Shown here one piece after another: positions 1 through 6,961 of a stretch of 12,127 nucleotides of DNA. Source of the stretch: Treponema sp. GTDB lineage: Bacteria; Spirochaetota; Spirochaetia; Treponematales; Breznakiellaceae. Position 1 is the first letter of the stretch. Each line of letters starts with the position of its first letter. The DNA lies in NCBI GenBank assembly GCA_031268245.1, contig JAIRXN010000035.1, positions 1 to 12,127 on the forward strand, given 5' to 3'. The notes beneath the pieces were generated by a model. It worked only from the letters and a program-made list of their open reading frames with translations, was not told where the DNA came from and made no database searches. Position numbers and translations under genes: made by a program.

Positions 1-999
1 GGTGGCGCCCCGCTGTATGTTTTCGGCATCTTCTATCTGCTCAAGCAGCAGTTCCGCCGCTTTTTTGCCTATGAAGTGTTTTTGAATATGGATGGTGGAC
101 AGGGAAGGTTCCATCACGCTGGCAATAAAAACATCGTCATAGCCAATCACCTTTATGTCTTCGGGGACCCGTTTTTTTGCCTCCGACAGGGCTTTAAGGG
201 CGCCTACGGACATTTGGTCGTTGGCGGCAAAAACACCGTCAATGCCGGGTATCTTGCGGAGCAGTTCTTTCATGGCAAGGTAGCCGCTTTTATGGGTGTA
301 GTCCCCGTAGGCGATCATCGTTGCTTCGTCAACATCAAGGCCGTTGCGCCGCATGGCGTTTTTGTATCCGCTTATCCTGTCCTGGGCAATGGTAAAAAAG
401 ATTGGGCCTGTGATGTGTCCTATACGCCTGCACCCCGCATCTATCAGATGGGAAACGGCGATTTCCGCTCCCCGGACCGAATCGGCGTATACCGAATCTA
501 TGCCGTATTTGCTCAAATCCTTTTCTACACAAACAAAACCGGTGTTTTTCTTTAATGAGGGCATTTTCATGACGTCATGGATGATACTCGCTTCCATTTC
601 TTCCGGTACGGTGGACGCAAATACGATGCCGTCAACCCTGTCCTGAACCAGGCTGGTTATGCCTTCCTGCAGTTTTTTGATGCCGCCGAAGTGATCATGA
701 ATCCCTTCCGAATCCATCACAATAAGGCGGTAGCCCTTTGAATTCAACACATCATACATACCCTTGAGCACATAAGGATAAAACAAGCCGCAGAGGTCCG
801 CGGTAATTACCCCTATGGTTTTGGTATGCTTAAATTTCATTCTCTGGGCGATTGGGTTGGCTGAGTATTCCAGTTCCTGAACCGCCGCGTTTACCCGGCG
901 TACCAGATCTTCACTGACATACTTGTTTTTATTGATGACATTGGAAACAGTAGATATGGATACCCCTGCCCGCTTCGCCACATCAATGATGGTGGTCAT
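1..999 (-). CDS. LacI-family transcriptional repressor, C-terminus cut by window edge
   Basis: The reading frame starts at the ATG at 999-997 and stays open for 333 codons to the window edge. Family members are about 335-350 residues, so only the last few residues should be missing. Residues 1-50 form the LacI helix-turn-helix: TIIDVAKRAGVSISTVSNVI, then a YVSEDLVRRV segment and the hinge ANPIAQRM at about 54-61. The rest matches the periplasmic-binding-protein-like sensor core, with TIGVITADL near residue 67, DGVFAANDQMSVGAL near 273 and GYDDVFIASVMEPSLSTI near 302. It should bind DNA as a dimer and respond to a small ligand, often a sugar, but the ligand cannot be read from sequence and its target genes lie outside the window or are unknown. 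GGTGA at 1008-1004 is a reasonable ribosome binding site and supports this start. The gene lies beyond the terminator of the upstream operon, so it probably has its own promoter. Confidence 0.95.
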   Translation of the reverse strand, partial: MTTIIDVAKRAGVSISTVSNVINKNKYVSEDLVRRVNAAVQELEYSANPIAQRMKFKHTKTIGVITADLCGLFYPYVLKGMYDVLNSKGYRLIVMDSEGIHDHFGGIKKLQEGITSLVQDRVDGIVFASTVPEEMEASIIHDVMKMPSLKKNTGFVCVEKDLSKYGIDSVYADSVRGAEIAVSHLIDAGCRRIGHITGPIFFTIAQDRISGYKNAMRRNGLDVDEATMIAYGDYTHKSGYLAMKELLRKIPGIDGVFAANDQMSVGALKALSEAKKRVPEDIKVIGYDDVFIASVMEPSLSTIHIQKHFIGKKAAELLLEQIEDAENIQRGAT

Positions 1000-1005
1000 T
1001 GGTTC

Positions 1006-1034
1006 ACCATATCATAATGACGATGGTTAAACAA
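1006..1034 (-). promoter_or_regulatory. Candidate promoter for the LacI-family gene
   Basis: Reading the minus strand, TTGTTT (1034-1029) is followed after 17 bp by TATGGT (1011-1006). An overlapping alternative -10, TATGAT (1016-1011), is closer to consensus but has no good -35. With TATGGT, transcription would start at about the A of the start codon and the GGTGA ribosome site would not be transcribed; with TATGAT the leader would be about 5 nt. The two readings conflict, so this is a weak call. Confidence 0.3.
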
Positions 1035-1049
1035 CTTCCCCTGGAGAAG

Positions 1050-1081
1050 CGCTGATTTATTCGAATGTGAATAAATCAGCG
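1050..1081. repeat. Perfect 13-bp inverted repeat with 6-nt spacer
   Basis: CGCTGATTTATTC at 1050-1062 is exactly repeated in reverse complement at 1069-1081, separated by gaatgt. A G-T and an A-T pair can extend the stem by two. No run of T follows on either strand, so it does not look like an intrinsic terminator. It lies just upstream of the LacI-family gene and its candidate promoter, so a protein-binding site (operator) or an mRNA/DNA hairpin is possible. It is longer than the usual LacI operator and lacks the family's typical CG-centred short palindrome. Confidence 0.6.
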
Positions 1082-1123
1082 TTGTCTTAGGATCGCCTGA
1101 TTTTGGAACAGCCTCAATTTTTC

Positions 1124-1166
1124 AAAAAAAAGACGATGCGCCTGGACATCGGTATGCGCACCGTCT
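1124..1166 (-). terminator. Rho-independent terminator of the signal peptidase-PBP-Maf operon
   Basis: On the minus strand an 11-bp stem is formed by AGACGGTGCGC (1166-1156) and GCGCATCGTCT (1141-1131), with one G-U pair and a 14-nt loop. It runs straight into eight T residues (1131-1124). This is a textbook intrinsic terminator about 85 bp after the stop codon at 1252. Two further structures flank it: a GAGGG/CCCTC mini-hairpin at 1175-1187, and a 7-bp outer pairing between 1169-1175 and 1113-1119 that brackets the terminator and could form only in read-through RNA. Confidence 0.88.
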
Positions 1167-1251
1167 GTAATTGAGAGGGTATCCCTCCCGTTATTTGAGT
1201 ATCGGCCTTTGGGGAAAATAACTTTACAAGCAAATTGGTTTGTGCGGGAAA

Positions 1252-3162
1252 CTATGAAAATTTTCTCAGTTGCCGGAGGTTATAGGCTGCCGCAGCGGAA
1301 AGGGCGCTGTACATGGCCCCGGAAAAAGCAAGGTGATGGCGGAAAGGGTCTTTCGGCATCCGCTCCGGGGCATCGCAGGCGGCCAGTTCCTTTTCCAATT
1401 CCGCGGAGGGGGGGAAGAGGAAGCCGGCGACTTCTTTTACATCACTTTCGGCGATTCGGCGGTTGATCGTATCCAGACGGGAGAGGATCGATTCCCTTTC
1501 CCGGGAGCTCAAACCCTGGGCTTCGAGCCTGGAAAGGGTATTTTCCGTCATTGCTGCGGCGTCTGAAGCCGTTTCCGTGAGGGACTCAAGGCCCCGGAGG
1601 AGGCTTTTCAGGGCTTTTTCCCAGGCTTCCGCCCTTTGCGGAGCGGTTTCCCCGAAAAATTCCCTGTTTATTCTACGGTATGCGTCTTCAAGAAGTCCGT
1701 GAATCTCTTTCCGGCGTTCTGGTAGGTCCAAAATTGCCCCGGGTTCCTGTGTTTCAAGGCCCGCTATGGCGATACCTCCGGTTCCGAGGCTATAGTTTTT
1801 TATCTCCGGGAAGAGGCGGAAGCGGTTTTCAAACCACGAGGCATAGAGGGACAGCCGTCTGTCGGTGAGTACACGGCCGCCATCCGAGGCGGGAGCAAGG
1901 AAGGGCTGCCCCTCCCTCAGTGCCTTGACCGACCATGTCTCTCCGGGAGAAAGGCGGCCCGAGCGGCTCTGGGCAAGTTCTTCAAAGGCCGCCCCCCGGA
2001 AATGGGTCTTGAGGCCCGGAAAACTCAAGTCCAGTCCCGCAATCCGGATTTCACAAGCCCCCAAAAGGCGGCAGAAATCCCACGCGGTGGTTGCCACCGA
2101 GCCGCCTGCCCCCAGTTCGCCCTTGGGATCGACACGTTCTTCGATGTAATTACCCAGGGGAAAGAGGGAGGCGCAGAGAAGGCCGCCTCGAAAATTCCCC
2201 TCTTTTAACCCGGCAAGAACCGGGGGATACACTGCGGATTCGGCTATCAGCATGGTACGGGGAGAAAAGGCCCGGTCAAGGTGCCGGGCATTCCAGTATT
2301 GAGGATCTACCGCCACGGCAAAATCCGGTTCCACTCCGTTTTTAAGGCAGAAACGGAGGCTTGTATCCACCGCCACGACAAGACAGCGCCGGGCCATGGC
2401 GGGCAGGAGCGGGGCAATGCGGTCAAGGCCCGGCCCCGCCGCCGCGAGAAGTACCGGCAGGCCCTGGGCCGGAGAGAGTATCCCCTCCAGCCGGGAAACG
2501 CCCGGCAGATCCCGGATCGCATTCATGTTACGGGAAAGATTCCTGATCCAGCGTTTCCCGAAACGCCTCAGGGTAGCCATGTTCACATCTTCCCTGACCG
2601 AAAAACTTCTTACCCCGGCCTCTATTCCGGAGTACCATGCTTCATTGAGTCTGCAGAGAGCCTGGTTTTTGAGGATCAGGGCTTTCCCCCCGCCTTTTTT
2701 TTCCAGCAGGGATAGGGCATTCAGAACTCCCTCCCCGGAGCCTCCCGGAACAAATAGAAGTCTGGCATTGAGCAGAAGTTCCCCGAGATCCCGGTTTTCC
2801 AGAGCCGCCTTTAGAACCGTAATATGCCTTTCTGCAATGACCAGGGGCCGGTGGGGAAAACGGCGGAAACAGGCCTCGGCAGTGTAGGCCAGAGCCAGGC
2901 CGCAGATGACAATGGGGCCTTCCCCCTCATCGAGACTTGCCGCCAGCCGTTCCGCCTCCCGCACGGGGTCTCTGCTGGAATGAAGGCGGATGCCGCAGAC
3001 GCTCATCACCGGAAGGCCCGAACTTGCAGTTTCTATACGGATATCGCCGCGGCTTCCTGACCAGCCTTCTCCCTCAAACGGCTTCTCTTCGCCTTCCAGC
3101 AGAAGGGCAAGATCCGGGTAATGTGCCTTAAGTATGCGTAGATTCGCTTCGAGCGCGCTCAT
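1252..3162 (-). CDS. Maf/DUF115 motility-associated glycosyltransferase-like protein
   Basis: This 636-residue protein matches the 6-hydroxymethylpterin pyrophosphokinase MptE-like/DUF115 family. Bacterial members (Maf) are linked to glycosylation of flagellins and other surface structures. Family marks in the middle of the protein are AAAGPGLDRIAPLLP near residue 240, VVAVDTSLRFCLKNGVEPDF near 262 followed by AVAVDPQ, and GGSVATTAWDF near 358 followed by IRIAGLDLSFPGLKTHFRGA. The C-terminal 150 residues are highly charged and predicted helical. No signal peptide or membrane segment is evident, so it is probably cytoplasmic. Its ATG overlaps the stop of the upstream PBP gene (ATGA, 3162-3159) and it has no clear Shine-Dalgarno site of its own, which suggests translational coupling. 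It is the last gene before the terminator. The family is clear. A role in flagellin modification is inferred from the family, since no flagellar gene is in the window. The sugar donor and target are unknown. Confidence 0.85.
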   Translation of the reverse strand: MSALEANLRILKAHYPDLALLLEGEEKPFEGEGWSGSRGDIRIETASSGLPVMSVCGIRLHSSRDPVREAERLAASLDEGEGPIVICGLALAYTAEACFRRFPHRPLVIAERHITVLKAALENRDLGELLLNARLLFVPGGSGEGVLNALSLLEKKGGGKALILKNQALCRLNEAWYSGIEAGVRSFSVREDVNMATLRRFGKRWIRNLSRNMNAIRDLPGVSRLEGILSPAQGLPVLLAAAGPGLDRIAPLLPAMARRCLVVAVDTSLRFCLKNGVEPDFAVAVDPQYWNARHLDRAFSPRTMLIAESAVYPPVLAGLKEGNFRGGLLCASLFPLGNYIEERVDPKGELGAGGSVATTAWDFCRLLGACEIRIAGLDLSFPGLKTHFRGAAFEELAQSRSGRLSPGETWSVKALREGQPFLAPASDGGRVLTDRRLSLYASWFENRFRLFPEIKNYSLGTGGIAIAGLETQEPGAILDLPERRKEIHGLLEDAYRRINREFFGETAPQRAEAWEKALKSLLRGLESLTETASDAAAMTENTLSRLEAQGLSSRERESILSRLDTINRRIAESDVKEVAGFLFPPSAELEKELAACDAPERMPKDPFRHHLAFSGAMYSALSAAAAYNLRQLRKFS

Positions 3163-5036
3163 TCGAGAAAGAGTTGAATTGTCATTCCGGGTTCTACGGC
3201 ACTGCCCGGAGGAGGTGATTGACGGCGTACCCAGCCGTCGCCCTGAATCTCGACATGAATATCATCTCGCAGGATGAGGGGGAGGAGGCTCCGTTTGGAG
3301 AGACCTGAAAAATCGGGGATCGTTTCCCCAATATCCGCAATCCGTTCTTCGCCAATGCTTACCTGGGGTGAATGTTCTATCTGGGGATTCCGGCCCCGGG
3401 GGATACCCAGATAATCGGTGAGGGCTTCGGCGGCTTCCCGGATGGGAGGGGCGGCAATCCGGCCTCCCAGGTAATCCCCCCGGGGTTTTATGATCACCAG
3501 GTAGAGGATAAGGGAGGGAGATTCCGCGGGGAACATGGCCAGGCAACTGGCTATAAAGTCCGTATCCGAATACGCATTGGTTGCGGGGTCGATGATCTGG
3601 GCAGTGCCGGTCTTTACCGCCAGAGAGAGATCCTCCACATTGGCCCGCCAGCCCGTTCCGATGCCGCTGGTAACATCAACCATATAAGAACGCAGGGAGC
3701 GGGCGCTTTCCGGCTCGAGTACCCGCCGGGACTGCCCGGTTTCAAAGGGGATCTCCCTGCCCTCCGGGGAGACGATATGGGAAACCACCCGTGCCGGAAC
3801 CAGAATTCCATCGTTGGCAATAACTCCGGCGGCCTGAATCATCTGCATGGCGGAAACGGCAATCTCCTGACCCATGGCGACGGTAGGCTTGGAACGTTCG
3901 GACCAGCGATCCGCAGGACGCAGAAATCCCGCGGTTTCTCCCGGATTCCCCGCCCCGGTCCTCATGCCGAAACCGAAATTCCGTAATTGATCGTAAAACT
4001 GGGTATTTGAGGTCCTGTCCGCCGCATAGCCTGCTCCGGCATTACAGGAATAGATGATAATTTCCCGCGCCCTCACCCGGCCGTGGGCTCCCAGACAGTT
4101 GATGCGAATGATCTCTCCCCGTCCGGTGGTCTTCTCGTAGGTTCCGTTACAGATAAAAGTAGAGTCTTCGCCGATTGCCCCCGAATCCAGGAGGGAAGCC
4201 AGGGAGAAGATCTTGAATACGGAACCGGGCTCATAGGCCCAGAGGGCCGGTCTGTCCATTCTTTCCTCGTTTGAGGTAAGCCTGATATCGTTGGGATCGA
4301 AGCCCGGCAAGGAGGCTGAACCGAGAACATCGCCGGTTCTGGGATCCATCGCCATGAGCATTACCGCTTCGGCCTGGTTCTCCTGCAGCACCGAAGAGGC
4401 GATACGTTCAAGAATGAACTGGATATTACTGTCGATGGTGAGGTACACCGTGGAACCGGTACTGTTTCCCTGTGCAGGACTCAGTTCCCGGTTGAAGGCA
4501 TACTCGATACCTCCCAGGCCTTCCCCGTCGTTCCCCATAAAACCGATTATCTGGCTTGCCAAATTCCGTTCCGGGTAGATCCTGCGGACTACCGGCTCTA
4601 TCTTCACCCCCCGGAGCCTTCCTCCCCGTATCCTCTCATCGATGATCTTGATGGTGGATTCATCAACCTGTCTTTTAAGATAGAGAAAGTCGCTTCGGGA
4701 ACTGCGGATACGTTCTTTGAGTTCTTCACCGGGTATTCCAAGGATAGGATCCAGTTCACGGGAGAGGATCTCAAGATCCTGAATCTGGGGCCGCCAGAGG
4801 CTGATATCGGCAAGCCGGGTCTGAAGCGCGAGAATGCGGCCGTTCCTGTCCCGGATCTGCCCCCGCTCCAGACTAAGTTCCGGGGGAGCATTATCCGGCA
4901 GCTCAGGATTCTGTACCATGAGCACCCAGTAACGGCCCAGGAGGAAGATTGCCGCCAGGGCAAAAAGGCAGAGAAAAAAGATGGTTCTGTACGGATACTT
5001 GAGTCCGCGGCCCTGATTTTTGAATAGATTTTTCAT
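3159..5036 (-). CDS. ftsI: Class B penicillin-binding protein (FtsI/SpoVD-like transpeptidase) with PASTA domain
   Basis: This is a 625-residue monofunctional peptidoglycan DD-transpeptidase. A short basic cytoplasmic tail precedes one membrane segment (about 18-36). The PBP dimerisation domain begins with ERGQIRDRNGRILA (57-70) and includes PERNLASQIIGFMG (155-168). The transpeptidase domain has all three penicillin-binding motifs: S272-V-F-K275 with the acylated serine, S330-C-N332, and K475-T-G477. One PASTA domain ends the protein (about 570-625), as in SpoVD and Gram-positive PBP2x types. It should cross-link new peptidoglycan on the outer face of the inner membrane, most likely at the division septum with a FtsW partner not present here. 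AGGAATTAG just before its ATG serves as ribosome site, and the start overlaps the signal peptidase stop (ATGA, 5036-5033). A second class B PBP of the elongation type (PBP2) is less likely because of the PASTA domain and the SpoVD-like layout. Confidence 0.93.
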   Translation of the reverse strand: MKNLFKNQGRGLKYPYRTIFFLCLFALAAIFLLGRYWVLMVQNPELPDNAPPELSLERGQIRDRNGRILALQTRLADISLWRPQIQDLEILSRELDPILGIPGEELKERIRSSRSDFLYLKRQVDESTIKIIDERIRGGRLRGVKIEPVVRRIYPERNLASQIIGFMGNDGEGLGGIEYAFNRELSPAQGNSTGSTVYLTIDSNIQFILERIASSVLQENQAEAVMLMAMDPRTGDVLGSASLPGFDPNDIRLTSNEERMDRPALWAYEPGSVFKIFSLASLLDSGAIGEDSTFICNGTYEKTTGRGEIIRINCLGAHGRVRAREIIIYSCNAGAGYAADRTSNTQFYDQLRNFGFGMRTGAGNPGETAGFLRPADRWSERSKPTVAMGQEIAVSAMQMIQAAGVIANDGILVPARVVSHIVSPEGREIPFETGQSRRVLEPESARSLRSYMVDVTSGIGTGWRANVEDLSLAVKTGTAQIIDPATNAYSDTDFIASCLAMFPAESPSLILYLVIIKPRGDYLGGRIAAPPIREAAEALTDYLGIPRGRNPQIEHSPQVSIGEERIADIGETIPDFSGLSKRSLLPLILRDDIHVEIQGDGWVRRQSPPPGSAVEPGMTIQLFLE

Positions 5037-5410
5037 CTAATTCCTAAAACTTTACCGATAATCCCCGCCGGATGTACCGGCCCATAGGAACGGGAATCCA
5101 GGGAAAGCCGGGAATTATCTCCCAACACGATAAAATCTCCGGAGGAGGTAAGGGCGCCGATGCGTTTTACCGCCGTATCTCCCAGGGGAGTGCGGAAAAC
5201 CACCACGTCTCCGGGTTTTGGATCGGCCCAGCGGAGTAGATACCTGTCCTGAAGGGGGACACGGAAGCCGTATTGGAGACGGTTTACAAGGAGTATTGTT
5301 CCGCTCCGAATGGCAGGACTCATCGAATCCCCTTCGGCAATCATAAAATCAAAGATGAAGATCTTCATGAAAAGACCGGCAATAAACGCTCCGGCAATCG
5401 CCTTTCCCAT
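5033..5410 (-). CDS. lepB: Signal peptidase I, minimal form (S26 family)
   Basis: This 125-residue serine/lysine protease removes signal peptides from exported proteins at the outer face of the inner membrane. It has a single N-terminal hydrophobic segment (about 3-24). The catalytic serine is S29 in GDSMSPAIRSGTILLVNR, the general-base lysine is K82 in DTAVKRIGA, and the conserved end box is GDNSRLSLDSRSYGPV (97-112). PKPGDVVVFRTP (64-75) is also typical. It is much shorter than E. coli LepB (324 residues) and lacks the large insert domain, but all catalytic boxes are there, so I read it as a compact active enzyme and not a truncation. It is the first gene of the operon with the PBP and the Maf-like gene. 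The start at 5410 lies only 8 bp after a -10 box and has no Shine-Dalgarno site. Internal ATGs at codons 15 and 23 would remove part or all of the membrane anchor. Confidence 0.9.
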   Translation of the reverse strand: MGKAIAGAFIAGLFMKIFIFDFMIAEGDSMSPAIRSGTILLVNRLQYGFRVPLQDRYLLRWADPKPGDVVVFRTPLGDTAVKRIGALTSSGDFIVLGDNSRLSLDSRSYGPVHPAGIIGKVLGIR

Positions 5411-5418
5411 ATATGGGG

Positions 5419-5447
5419 AGTATAATCATTCCTTTTCATAATGTCGA
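5419..5447 (-). promoter_or_regulatory. Sigma-70 promoter of the signal peptidase operon
   Basis: On the minus strand, TCGACA (5447-5442; 5 of 6 to TTGACA) is followed after exactly 17 bp by TATACT (5424-5419; 5 of 6 to TATAAT). Predicted transcription start is about 5412, only two bases before the ATG at 5410. The -35 box lies inside the first codons of the divergent M23 gene, and the -10 box overlaps the -10 box of that gene on the other strand. Confidence 0.65.
5421..5426 (+). promoter_or_regulatory. Consensus -10 box (TATAAT) for the M23 peptidase gene
   Basis: A perfect TATAAT lies 14 bp before the ATG at 5441. No good -35 is seen 16-18 bp upstream (TCGCCT at 5398-5403 is the best). Predicted start is about 5433, giving a leader near 8 nt with no Shine-Dalgarno site. 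The box shares 5421-5424 with the opposing TATACT box of the signal peptidase promoter. Confidence 0.5.
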
Positions 5448-6685
5448 TAAATAGTATCATGGGAAACATACTCCTGAAACAAAGGGTCACGCGGCGCAGG
5501 CATTCTCTGCTCCAGAAGGCGGCCGCATACCGTCTGAGTCAAAAAATTGAAGATCCCAAGCTTTTTCTCAGTCAGATCAGGCAAAAACCGGTAAACCATC
5601 ATAAAAAGTCTGTAAAGAAGGGAGCGCCGATCCGGTTTCATCTGCCCGCCTTGCCCCGGTTTCAGTTTGTTTCGTCCCTAAAAAATCTTAAGAAGCAGAA
5701 ACAGCCTCACATACCAAAAAAGAGAGTTTTTTCCATACCGGTTTTCTCCTTTGCCATTATCGCAGCCGTATCCGGAATCCTTGTGTTTTTGACTCTTTCA
5801 CTCGGCCGGGATGACGGTTTTTTCAGGTTTCCGGGGAGTTCCGCCCTGGATCTTGAACTGCCCGAAGATCCCTACCATGAGGCAAGCCTGGCTTCCTTTG
5901 CCGGTGTCGCGTCCGCTGACAGGGCGGAAGGGGAAACGGATATTCCCCTTGATCTCATGGAAACCTTTTCCTGGTCAAGCTACAGTGTCCGCAGAGGGGA
6001 TTCGGTATCCCGTATAGCGGCCCGGTATTCCCTTTCCATGGATGCGATCATCGCCGGTAACGGTATCAGCAATGCCCGCCGTCTGCGGGAGGGAGAAAAT
6101 CTCAAGATCCCCAATATGGACGGCATTCCCTATACGCTGCGGAAAGGCGATACCCTGGAAAAGATTTCCAAAAACATGGGAGTGCCTCTGGAGGCAATTC
6201 TGGATGCCAACGACATTCAGGACGATATCATTGCGGCGGGAACCCAGCTTTTTATCCCCGGCGCCAGGATGAAGAAAGAGGATCTCCATCTGGCAATGGG
6301 GGACGCTTTTATCTACCCTGTCCGGGGACGGCTTACAAGCGGTTACGGCTGGCGCAACGATCCAATCAGCGGGGTACGGCGTTACCATGCCGCCCTGGAC
6401 ATGGCTGTTCCCGAAGGGACAACGGTAAAGGCCGCCATGGACGGCAGGATTGCTACGGTAGGCTACAATGCAACCTATGGCAGGTACATCATCGTGAGTC
6501 ACGGATCGGGTTTTCAAACCATGTATGCCCATCTTTCCAATGCCCTTGTGAAACAGAATACCTGGGTGCTGCAGGGTGCAAAGATCGGCGAATCGGGAAA
6601 TACCGGTTACAGCACCGGGCCTCACCTTCATTTTGCAGTGTATAAAAACGGCAGGGCCGTTAATCCCCTTGATTATCTGAATTAA
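5441..6685 (+). CDS. Membrane-anchored LysM-LysM-M23 peptidoglycan endopeptidase
   Basis: This is a 414-residue cell-wall hydrolase. Residues 1-96 are very basic and presumably cytoplasmic. A single membrane segment follows at about 97-121, then an acidic linker. Two LysM peptidoglycan-binding domains come next: YSVRRGDSVSRIAARYSLSM (from 181) through about 225, and YTLRKGDTLEKISKNMGVPL (from 231) through about 273. The C-terminal LytM/M23 domain spans about 289-410 with an intact metal site: H316 and D320 in YHAALDMA, H364 in MYAHLS, and H395-L-H397 in TGPHLHFAVY. It should cleave peptide cross-links in the periplasm. Since the Zn-binding residues are complete, it is probably an active enzyme and not an EnvC-like activator, though it could also act as one. 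The first ATG (5441) fits a consensus -10 box. ATG at 5459 is an alternative that loses only six residues, and neither has a ribosome site. It is divergent from the signal peptidase-PBP operon. Confidence 0.93.
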   Translation: MSINSIMGNILLKQRVTRRRHSLLQKAAAYRLSQKIEDPKLFLSQIRQKPVNHHKKSVKKGAPIRFHLPALPRFQFVSSLKNLKKQKQPHIPKKRVFSIPVFSFAIIAAVSGILVFLTLSLGRDDGFFRFPGSSALDLELPEDPYHEASLASFAGVASADRAEGETDIPLDLMETFSWSSYSVRRGDSVSRIAARYSLSMDAIIAGNGISNARRLREGENLKIPNMDGIPYTLRKGDTLEKISKNMGVPLEAILDANDIQDDIIAAGTQLFIPGARMKKEDLHLAMGDAFIYPVRGRLTSGYGWRNDPISGVRRYHAALDMAVPEGTTVKAAMDGRIATVGYNATYGRYIIVSHGSGFQTMYAHLSNALVKQNTWVLQGAKIGESGNTGYSTGPHLHFAVYKNGRAVNPLDYLN

Positions 6686-6696
6686 TCAGGGATAAT
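6669..6696 (+). promoter_or_regulatory. Candidate promoter for the small-gene/deacetylase-like cluster
   Basis: TTGATT (6669-6674; 4 of 6) is followed after 16 bp by GATAAT (6691-6696; 5 of 6). It overlaps the last codons of the M23 gene and would drive the genes from 6787 on. The stretch from 6683 to 6711 also carries short direct repeats (TAATCAGG twice, GGATAAT twice). No convincing terminator separates the M23 gene from these genes, so read-through from 5441 is equally possible. Confidence 0.35.
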
Positions 6697-6776
6697 TAAA
6701 GGATAATCAGGTGAGACTGTTCCGGAATTTCGGCTTTTGGAACAAGTTTAAGTTTGAGGGAATTAAGTGCAGGTTC

Positions 6777-6783
6777 GGGAGGG
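6777..6783 (+). promoter_or_regulatory. Strong ribosome binding site that fixes the start at 6787
   Basis: GGGAGGG sits three bases before the ATG at 6787 (GGAG core about 5 nt away). It favours this ATG over an in-frame TTG at 6754. It is the clearest Shine-Dalgarno site among the plus-strand genes of the window. Confidence 0.65.
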
Positions 6784-6786
6784 TTC

Positions 6787-6939
6787 ATGCGTAATTTAGT
6801 TCTGATTCTTATTATGTTTATTGCGGTAGTTACTTTTATCCAGGTATTTGATAATGCGGGAGCGCGGACGCCCTCATTTGAAAACCCTGAAACGATTCCT
6901 GAATACACTACTTCTTCCGCCCGGCATAGCGCTAATTAG
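6787..6939 (+). CDS. Small single-span membrane protein, unknown function
   Basis: This encodes a 50-residue peptide starting MRNLVLILIMFIAVVTFIQV, a hydrophobic segment of about 17 residues (4-20), followed by a polar tail of about 30 residues rich in Ser, Thr, Pro and Glu. There is no lipobox cysteine and no obvious signal peptidase site, so it is likely an anchored peptide with N-terminus inside and tail outside. The start is chosen for its strong GGGAGGG ribosome site. It lies 101 bp after the M23 gene and 22 bp before the next small gene, in the same direction, so it may belong to one transcript with the deacetylase-like gene. I do not recognise a family. The ribosome site and position are the main support that it is real. 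Confidence 0.6.
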   Translation: MRNLVLILIMFIAVVTFIQVFDNAGARTPSFENPETIPEYTTSSARHSAN

Positions 6940-6961
6940 CAATTTGGCATACACTTAGCTT

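Noticed and set aside
1050..1081. dif-like XerC/XerD recombination site (two arms with a 6-bp centre)
   Set aside because: The spacing fits, but the arms do not resemble the conserved XerD-side motif TTATGTTAAAT or its XerC counterpart, and the symmetry is perfect, unlike dif.
5033..5410. Truncated or broken signal peptidase because of its 125-residue length
   Set aside because: All catalytic boxes (S29, K82, GDN...DSR) and the membrane anchor are present, and compact S26 enzymes exist.
5975..6631. A 218-codon minus-strand open frame inside the M23 gene
   Set aside because: It mirrors the LysM and M23 coding sequence, whose protein motifs are unambiguous, and it has no features of its own.
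6683..6711. Short direct repeats TAATCAGG and GGATAAT after the M23 gene
   Set aside because: Two copies of 7-8 bp in AT-rich sequence are too little to claim a binding site; they are noted only with the candidate promoter.
6718..6744. Inverted repeat TGTTCC/GGAACA with a 15-nt loop as terminator of the M23 gene
   Set aside because: The stem is only 6 bp with a long loop and no T run follows, so termination is not supported.
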